Below are positions 41,657 through 46,012 of a stretch of DNA of 46,012 nucleotides, piece by piece. Positions within the stretch are counted from its first letter, which is position 1; each line of letters begins with the position of its first letter. The stretch comes from an uncultured Clostridia bacterium (GTDB lineage: Bacteria > Bacillota > Clostridia > Lachnospirales > Lachnospiraceae), in the NCBI GenBank assembly GCA_946629525.1, contig CAMOXU010000007.1:1-46012 (forward strand), written 5' to 3'. The notes beneath the pieces were generated by a model. It had not been told where the DNA came from and did not search any database. It was given only the letters and a program-made list of their open reading frames with translations. The translations under genes and the position numbers were made by a program.

Positions 41657-41696
41657 GAAAAAAGAACGGACACCGCGAGGTGTCCGTTCTTTTTTC
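41657..41696 (+). terminator. Terminator of tRNA-Pro
   Basis: AAAAAAGAACGGACACC pairs with GGTGTCCGTTCTTTTTT around a CGCGA loop. Confidence 0.9.
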
Positions 41697-41731
41697 GTTA
41701 ATATGAAAGCACTTGAACTTGCGGCTTCTGC

Positions 41732-41858
41732 ACGAGCGAACATTCGGGACGTGGAGGGCGCAGAACGTCCAGTGGACGTTCGCTTTGCGCCGACCGAAGC
41801 GGAGCGGAGACGAAATGTCCAGTGGACATTTCGCCGGTTCAGCTCCTGTCGCATCGAC
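41732..41858 (+). pseudogene. Degenerate tRNA-Pro copy interrupted by two hairpins
   Basis: GAGCG (41734) and TTCGGGACG (41743-41751) resemble the D and anticodon arms of the tRNA next door, and GGTTCAGCTCCTGTCGCATC (41836-41855) resembles its T arm and 3' end. Between them (about 41764-41833) lie two perfect hairpins with AGT loops, AACGTCC-AGT-GGACGTT and AAATGTCC-AGT-GGACATTT. It cannot fold into a tRNA. Confidence 0.5.
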
Positions 41859-41870
41859 TTAGGAAATAGC

Positions 41871-41903
41871 AGGGCTTCGGGAAACCGAGGTCCTTTATTT
41901 TTT
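41871..41903 (+). terminator. Terminator after the tRNA-Pro fragment (left copy)
   Basis: AGGGCTTCGG pairs with CCGAGGTCCT around GAAA, followed by a T-rich run. It recurs at 42719-42748. Confidence 0.7.
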
Positions 41904-42098
41904 GCCCGAGTTCTGGAAATGTTCTAACATTTTCCGTTTACTTCCACATAAACCCAGTTGAAGGATCTGTCAAAAATGGAGAATGATACAACGAACACGA
42001 AAACCCGTATAATTGCAAGAGCCAACAACATAGGCTATAATAATTATCATAAAGTTCCATACCGCAGGTAATACACAGTTCAGTGGGAGGGATTGGAT

Positions 42099-42335
42099 AT
42101 GAGGCATGAATACTGTGAAAAAAACGGGATTATTATTACATATTCGGATACAGATGTTGCGTTTGAGGAACGAGACACAGCTATGTCAATTCTGATTTCG
42201 AATGACGGCGTGATTTTGCATAACAATTTTATAGCAGACCCGAAAAAGACGCAGTATTTTCTGGATGATTTCCAGAGAATATATCCTACGGTCTGCTACT
42301 TTAGGTCTCTGAACCAGATGGGAGATGCAGTGTAA
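42099..42335 (+). CDS. Small protein, partner of DUF4160 protein
   Basis: 78 aa, no family recognised with confidence. The sequence is polar with a short conserved-looking core (GIIITYSDTDVAFEERDTAMSILISNDGVILHNNF). GGGAGGG lies about 8 nt before ATG 42099. The stop overlaps the DUF4160 start by one base, so the two are coupled. DUF4160 genes commonly pair with a small DUF2442-type or similar partner, and this protein occupies that place. Its base composition is AT-rich relative to the flanks, as expected for a transferred cassette. Confidence 0.65.
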   Translation: MRHEYCEKNGIIITYSDTDVAFEERDTAMSILISNDGVILHNNFIADPKKTQYFLDDFQRIYPTVCYFRSLNQMGDAV

Positions 42336-42610
42336 TGCCAGTATATGTCAGATACAATGGATGGTATGTCTATTTTTGGACAAATGAAAATGATGAGCCG
42401 ATTCATTTTCATATCGCAGAGGGAAAGCCGGCTGAGAATGCTACAAAGATCTGGGTCTTAAGCAATAACTCATTCAGATTAGCAAATAATAATAGTCAAG
42501 TGCCTCCGAAAATACTTCGACATATTCTTGCTGTTATGCAGGCATCCATTGATGAGTATAAAACTCTTTGGCTTCAATATCAAAAGACTATCAGGTATAT
42601 TGATCGATAA
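42335..42610 (+). CDS. DUF4160 domain-containing protein
   Basis: 91 aa. MPVYVRYNGWYVYFWTNENDEPIHFHIAEGKPAENATKIWVLSNN is typical: a short beta meander with the H-F-H-I motif that corresponds to the PPHVHV strand of the family. The C-terminal helix (ILRHILAVMQASIDEYKTLWLQYQKT) is also conserved. The family is found in two-gene modules suspected to be toxin-antitoxin-like, though that is not proven. It forms an AT-rich cassette with the gene before it, flanked by repeats of the tRNA-Pro 3' end. Confidence 0.85.
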   Translation: MPVYVRYNGWYVYFWTNENDEPIHFHIAEGKPAENATKIWVLSNNSFRLANNNSQVPPKILRHILAVMQASIDEYKTLWLQYQKTIRYIDR

Positions 42611-42655
42611 ATAAGTTCCGGGAAAGAGAACATCTGATGACTTGTGCACGAAAAA

Positions 42656-42706
42656 CGCATTCGGTCCGGGCCACAGAGACCCCGGATTCAAATCCTGCCG
42701 CATCGA
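42656..42706 (+). repeat. tRNA-Pro 3'-half fragment downstream of the cassette
   Basis: CGCATTCGG (42657) is like the anticodon region, and GGATTCAAATCCTGCCGCAT (42684-42703) matches the tRNA T arm and acceptor. With the terminator at 42719 it repeats the left copy at 41836-41903 imperfectly. Confidence 0.65.
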
Positions 42707-42718
42707 TGCAGATAGTAC

Positions 42719-42748
42719 AAGGGCTTCGGGAGACCGAGGCCCTTTATT
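42719..42748 (+). terminator. Terminator after the tRNA-Pro fragment (right copy)
   Basis: AAGGGCTTCGG pairs with CCGAGGCCCTT around GAGA, followed by TATT. It is near identical to the left copy. Confidence 0.7.
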
Positions 42749-42759
42749 CTGTCTGGATA

Positions 42760-42807
42760 AAACAGCGGGAACCGGCACATCTGTTGTGCCGGTTCCCGCT
42801 GTTTTTT
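42760..42807. terminator. Strong terminator between the cassette and 3D-domain gene 2
   Basis: AACAGCGGGAACCGGCACA pairs perfectly with TGTGCCGGTTCCCGCTGTT around TCTGT, followed by TTTTTT on the plus strand. It lies 3' of both converging units. Confidence 0.85.
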
Positions 42808-42840
42808 CATGAGTACAGTTCAACTTGCCTGATTCTTTTC

Positions 42841-43707
42841 TTATTCTTTTATAAGGTAGACATCCGCGCTGCCCATTCCGAAATCAAGGGCTTCCTCATG
42901 CGAGTCGAAGAAGATATCGACGTGGCCGTAAGGTGTGCCGCGGTCCTCCACGGTATAGATGGTGCCGTCTATGAGAAGCTTCGTTCCGAAGGGAACGCCG
43001 CCCATGGCGACCGTGTGTCCCGATGTCGGCATGACACCGCTGGCGGTCGGATTTCCCGCCGAGCCGTTGCATGCTGCACAGTTGCAGTATGCGGTGAGCG
43101 TGAATGTCCCGAGATATTCGGCCGAAGCGAGCGCTTTTTCCCTGGCAGCGGCCTCTGCCTCGGCTTCTGCTTTCGCTTTGGCGGCAGCCTCTTCCTCTGC
43201 AGCTTTCTTTGCCCGGTCTGCTTCTGCCTGCGCTGCTTCTTCGGCTTCTGCAGCAGCCTGAGATGCCTCCTCGCGGGCCGCCTCTGCGATCGATGCGGTC
43301 ATTTCCACGGTCTGCATGTCATTCGCTGCGGCTACAAGGTCTGACGCCGCTCTGGCATTCTCTGCATGAAGGACTGCGGAATCTGCCGCTTCCTCGATTT
43401 CTTCTCCCTCAGTCTTTTCAGCACAGTCCAGGGCTTCATCGGCAGCCTCTTCTGCCGCATCCGCTGCTTTTGCCGTTTCTGTACGGATTTTCATGAGCAC
43501 GGCTTTCTCTGCCTCCTGCTTCTCCTCTAATGAAGTGAAGAGCCTGTTCTGATCACTCTCACCGGATCCGGCAGCAGCTCCTGATTCATATCTTACTGCG
43601 TTTATACCGGCAGCTGTATCTATGATGCCTGCAGATACAGGGTTTGCCGTGAAAACGGTAAACATAGATGCAGCAAGCAAAATACTTGTTATTTTTTGGT
43701 TAAGCAT
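42841..43707 (-). CDS. Secreted 3D-domain protein (paralogue)
   Basis: 288 aa. A signal peptide (MLNQKITSILLAASMFTVFTANPVSA) leads to a low-complexity helix rich in Ala, Glu and Lys (about 60-200) and a C-terminal 3D domain about 85 residues long, nearly identical in motif to the other gene: TAYCNCAACNG, MGGVPFGTKLLIDG and VEDRGTPYGHVDIFFDSHEEAL. It lacks the PcsB-type N-terminal domain and has a shorter coil. It presumably cleaves peptidoglycan outside the cell. AAAGGAG precedes ATG 43707. It has the same promoter design as its paralogue 2.4 kb away. Confidence 0.88.
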   Translation of the reverse strand: MLNQKITSILLAASMFTVFTANPVSAGIIDTAAGINAVRYESGAAAGSGESDQNRLFTSLEEKQEAEKAVLMKIRTETAKAADAAEEAADEALDCAEKTEGEEIEEAADSAVLHAENARAASDLVAAANDMQTVEMTASIAEAAREEASQAAAEAEEAAQAEADRAKKAAEEEAAAKAKAEAEAEAAAREKALASAEYLGTFTLTAYCNCAACNGSAGNPTASGVMPTSGHTVAMGGVPFGTKLLIDGTIYTVEDRGTPYGHVDIFFDSHEEALDFGMGSADVYLIKE

Positions 43708-43732
43708 ATAATTCGCTCCTTTCAAGGGAGTG

Positions 43733-43741
43733 ATTATAGCA
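43733..43741 (-). promoter_or_regulatory. Extended -10 promoter of 3D-domain gene 2
   Basis: Leftward TGCTATAAT, the same nonamer as in front of 3D-domain gene 1. The ATG is 25 nt downstream of its last base. Confidence 0.6.
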
Positions 43742-43777
43742 CTGACATTAAAAAAAGAAAGGGGAATTTAACAATTT

Positions 43778-43794
43778 GTAACTTTTCTGTAATA
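43778..43794 (-). promoter_or_regulatory. WalR-like box upstream of 3D-domain gene 2
   Basis: Leftward TATTAC-N5-AGTTAC: a near match to TGTWAH-N5-TGTWAH with one change in each half-site, 37-39 nt upstream of the -10. A further TGTTAA stands 4 nt downstream. Confidence 0.45.
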
Positions 43795-43916
43795 ATTGAG
43801 TCTTTTTTCAACTCCTTCGCTTTTTGGTTTACTAATATGAGCAAATTTTATAAATATGAGACGCTGAATTTAGTAAATATGTCTAAAAACCCGCTGCTCA
43901 TGCCTTGTGAGACGCG

Positions 43917-43942
43917 TAAAAAAATGAGGGCCGTGAGCCCTC
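43917..43942 (-). terminator. Terminator of the acyltransferase gene
   Basis: Leftward GAGGGC pairs with GCCCTC around a 5-nt loop, followed by ATTTTTTT. The rest of the 250-nt gap upstream of the 3D-domain gene is AT-rich and featureless. Confidence 0.75.
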
Positions 43943-43959
43943 ACCGCCTTCAGGTTCTC

Positions 43960-45114
43960 TCATATTTCCGAATCCTCTGATATCAGATGCGACAAAAGTT
44001 CGGTCTCGAGAGTGATGGCCAGACAGATCAGATAAACGAGAATAGCGCTGAATTCCATCATCGGGTAAAATGCGTGTCGAAATAAATATGATCCTGCGAC
44101 CTGCAGAAAGAAAAAGACCGGCTGAGTGAGCAGATAAATCCTCCAGGAACAGCTTCTTCCGTGCATGACGAGGAATTTTATCTTCACATCGTTCATCTTC
44201 ACATTCTTTATTTTCAGGAAGAGGCAGCAGACGGAAAATGCCATGATGCCATACCCGATCATGTGCCCTGTATAGACGAGTAAGTCTCTCTTTGTAAGGA
44301 TCACAATCTCTGCGATTGCCGCGAGAATACCTGCAATAAAAGCCAGACAGTAGTTCCATGACGGGCGTGAGAAAAATGCGTCTTTTTTCTCGTACAGGAA
44401 TCTTCCGAGCAGCATATAGGGGAGTGCGCGGGTGATTGCATTTCCCGGAATATATGTGTGTCCGTGGAAACTGAGGTGGAGAACTCCGGCAAACTCCCCC
44501 AAAAGCAGATTCAGCAGGAAGGTAATGATCAGAACTGTTTTGTAGTGCTTCATCAGACCGGACCTGTTCATAAGGTACAGGATGACTCTGGCATAAAAGA
44601 GAGCCTGAATGAACCAGATCGTTGATGAGTACAGGAGAGGCCAGTTACACAGGACGAGGATATCGAAAAGCGCTTCCTTCTCCGTAAGCAGCTGAAATGT
44701 TCCGCTGGCAACACCGTTGAACAGCCAGGTGAGTTCATTTATGATGATCACGATGACAAATAAAAGAGCGAACTGCCAGGCGGATCTCTTTAAGACTCTT
44801 TTATAGATCCCGGGATCGTTCTTCTCAGAGGCTGCAACCAGGAAGCCGCAGAGAATAAAGAAGGCATTCGGGGCGAAGCTGCTGAGCTCTGAGATGTAAC
44901 TCCCATACGGTCCCGGAAAGCTGAAGGAGGCAATGCATACGAACGGCATCAGAAAGAACTTGAGAATATTCGCTCCGGGATAAGTCATGTGCCGTTCGGC
45001 CCCGGCCGGCATTTCTTCAGACGAAACCGGATCTTCCGGTGTCACTTCAGACAGCACAGTTTCGTCTTTTTCCGAAAATACATTATTCGAGGTATCGGTT
45101 TTCTTTGAGTTCAT
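43960..45114 (-). CDS. Acyltransferase-3 family membrane protein
   Basis: 384 aa. The first 40 residues are acidic and cytoplasmic. About ten transmembrane segments follow. Family layout is seen in LKFFLMPFVCIASFSFPG, FAPNAFFILCGFLVAASEKN (the FFLSGFL-like segment), WFIQALFYARVILYLMN and YMLLGRFLYEK. Members O-acylate cell-surface glycans. The conserved catalytic His expected about 10 residues after the first Lys or Arg in TM1 is not found; Ser or Phe occupies that place, so activity is doubtful. GAAGGTGA precedes the ATG. It ends 3' to 3D-domain gene 2 on the same strand. Confidence 0.8.
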   Translation of the reverse strand: MNSKKTDTSNNVFSEKDETVLSEVTPEDPVSSEEMPAGAERHMTYPGANILKFFLMPFVCIASFSFPGPYGSYISELSSFAPNAFFILCGFLVAASEKNDPGIYKRVLKRSAWQFALLFVIVIIINELTWLFNGVASGTFQLLTEKEALFDILVLCNWPLLYSSTIWFIQALFYARVILYLMNRSGLMKHYKTVLIITFLLNLLLGEFAGVLHLSFHGHTYIPGNAITRALPYMLLGRFLYEKKDAFFSRPSWNYCLAFIAGILAAIAEIVILTKRDLLVYTGHMIGYGIMAFSVCCLFLKIKNVKMNDVKIKFLVMHGRSCSWRIYLLTQPVFFFLQVAGSYLFRHAFYPMMEFSAILVYLICLAITLETELLSHLISEDSEI

Positions 45115-45179
45115 TGAATTTCACCTTCCGCACCTGTTTTTTCAATTCGGGCGCGATGTTTTATTTCAGTAGTCATTGC

Positions 45180-45245
45180 GTAGCCGGGGAGGTGCTTCGC
45201 ACCTAAGCGCGGTGCGGCAGGAATGTCTGCGTGTTCCTGAACGCA
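45180..45245 (+). repeat. Family B structured repeat, copy 3
   Basis: GAGGTGCTTCGCACC (first hairpin) and CAGGAATG...TGTTCCTG (second stem) follow the family plan; the second stem has changed on both sides, keeping the pairing. It is just upstream of the acyltransferase gene. Confidence 0.65.
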
Positions 45246-45411
45246 GAACTGCTTTCATTTTTTCAGGTATTATTCGTTCTGTCAATCAGAAAAAGAAGCA
45301 GCTTCTGAAAGTCTGCCCCTTTCTGGACAATGAATTATTTCATCATGGCGGAAACCTGCGATTGTATCAAAGAGAGTACTGCCCGCTTTTTGGACGAACA
45401 GGTGCGGCGCC

Positions 45412-45447
45412 AAAAAAGCAAGCCCATGTATTTTGTCTTGCCTTTTT
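45412..45447 (+). terminator. Possible terminator
   Basis: AAAAAGCAAG pairs with CTTGCCTTTTT with one bulge. No complete gene precedes it, and the 330 nt from 45180 otherwise hold only repeat B3. Confidence 0.45.
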
Positions 45448-45512
45448 GATCTCATTATGTATTTAGTTTACCCCTTGTCAGGGTGTGACTTGTAACGGAT
45501 TATTTTATTTTC

Positions 45513-45992
45513 GTGACAGAATTGATTGAAGAAGGTGCGCCGCAGCATGTATTATATATTTCGGAAAATGGACGACGATGCAGCACATCTGTGAGATCGA
45601 CGTGGGAGCGCTCTGTGCCATTTACCGGCAAGCCGCTTCCGGCCGGGTTCAAAACAAAAGTCGTTGTCCGTGATGGACGGAAGACGGATACGGCGAGCTA
45701 TACTTATGGAATCTCCTATGCCGGGAAAGTCCGCTTTGGAGAGGAGATCGATCCGTATGTCACATCCCTGACCGCCTGCGCGGGCAGCTATTCGTATCCA
45801 TTCTGGATCCTGGCCTGTGAATTCGGAGGGATCCTCAGGATGGTCTTTACGCAGGCCTATGAGAGCGATACACTGGTAAGGAATATCTGTCAGGAAATAG
45901 CTTCCGAGATACCGGGAACGACTTTTTCGGACTGGGGACATCATGAGTTTGATGAGTTTTATCTCAGTGGGGGAAGACCCCCGCTTCTATAA
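45513..45992 (+). CDS. C-terminal fragment of a condensation/acetyltransferase-like protein; probably broken gene
   Basis: 159 aa from a GTG. Residues about 60-140 (SYTYGISYAGKVRFGEEIDPY, then LACEFGGILRMVFTQAYESDTLVRNI) resemble the C-terminal part of condensation-domain-like acyltransferases, where an SNxGxV strand is followed by the last helix. The N-terminal half with the HHxxxDG site is absent. The open frame starts in sequence without a ribosome-binding site. The final residues (LSGGRPPLL) are coded by the family C repeat. Both ends are thus unnatural, so I regard it as a relic. The family assignment is tentative. Confidence 0.4.
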   Translation: MTELIEEGAPQHVLYISENGRRCSTSVRSTWERSVPFTGKPLPAGFKTKVVVRDGRKTDTASYTYGISYAGKVRFGEEIDPYVTSLTACAGSYSYPFWILACEFGGILRMVFTQAYESDTLVRNICQEIASEIPGTTFSDWGHHEFDEFYLSGGRPPLL

Positions 45993-46012
45993 GCGGGGGA
46001 TAACCAATACCC
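45957..46012. repeat. Family C element, copy 2, cut by the window end
   Basis: TTTTATCTCAGTGGGGGAAG and the hairpin CCCCCGCTTCTATAAGCGGGGG repeat copy 1 (20395-20439) with one inserted G. The right half is outside the window. Confidence 0.6.

Noticed and set aside
45176-45466. Small rightward open frame of 96 codons
   Set aside because: Its first third is repeat B3, it lacks a ribosome-binding site, and it ends inside a terminator-like hairpin. No family recognised.

Overview
The window looks like a chromosomal segment of an anaerobic, low-to-mid GC clostridial Firmicute, most likely of the Lachnospiraceae type. The grounds are strong AGGAGG ribosome-binding sites, TTGACA/TATAAT and extended -10 (TGnTATAAT) promoters, a CIRCE operator in front of clpB, spoVG, a GlgC/GlgD pair, DnaD- and DnaI-type helicase-loading proteins and a DUF4250 protein. 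No species can be named from the sequence. There is no large prophage or ICE, but the intergenic spaces are crowded with small dispersed repeats.

Region by region. 1-5.7 kb: end of an aldo/keto reductase, an FMN reductase, an HD-domain protein, a PF06541 membrane protein, a glycine riboswitch with its terminator driving an AGCS glycine/alanine symporter, and a small lipoprotein. 5.7-7.5 kb: two tandem HypB-like Ni GTPases, one without the His of the nickel site, separated by a 233-bp imperfect palindrome. 7.7-10 kb: a Na+/Ca2+ exchanger, then a formate/nitrite channel overlapping folA. 10-11.4 kb: a degenerate array of about 20-bp repeats, then a membrane protein/XRE regulator pair. 11.5-17.7 kb: a GMC oxidoreductase, a YunG-DUF2804 fusion, a DUF2225 protein, MscS and a BI-1 protein. 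18-25 kb: a Bmp-type lipoprotein with two flavodoxin-fold proteins, a TAXI-TRAP transporter and a voltage-gated-type K+ channel. 25-28 kb: split chromate transporter and an iron alcohol dehydrogenase. 28-36 kb: clpB, then the leftward block murC, dnaD-like, dnaI-like, prs, DUF4250. 36.5-39.3 kb: glgC-like, glgD, spoVG. 39.3-46 kb: two secreted 3D-domain proteins in opposite orientation around a tRNA-Pro and a small AT-rich DUF4160 cassette, then an acyltransferase-3 protein and a broken gene that ends in a repeat.

The most notable signals are: (i) matching WalR-like boxes at almost the same distance upstream of the extended -10 of both 3D-domain genes, which suggests one cell-wall-hydrolase regulon; (ii) a two-gene DUF4160 cassette flanked by about 66-bp imperfect direct repeats made of the tRNA-Pro 3' end plus a terminator, suggesting insertion or duplication at the tRNA; (iii) the 20-bp repeat array at 10251-10455; (iv) three dispersed structured repeat families, here called A (palindromic GCGAAAC element), B (two stem-loop REP-like element) and C (IS200/IS605-like hairpin element); and (v) degenerate paralogues in which an active-site motif is lost (HypB copy 1, GlgC, the acyltransferase). 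Functions are assigned from remembered family features in the translated sequence; no database search was run.
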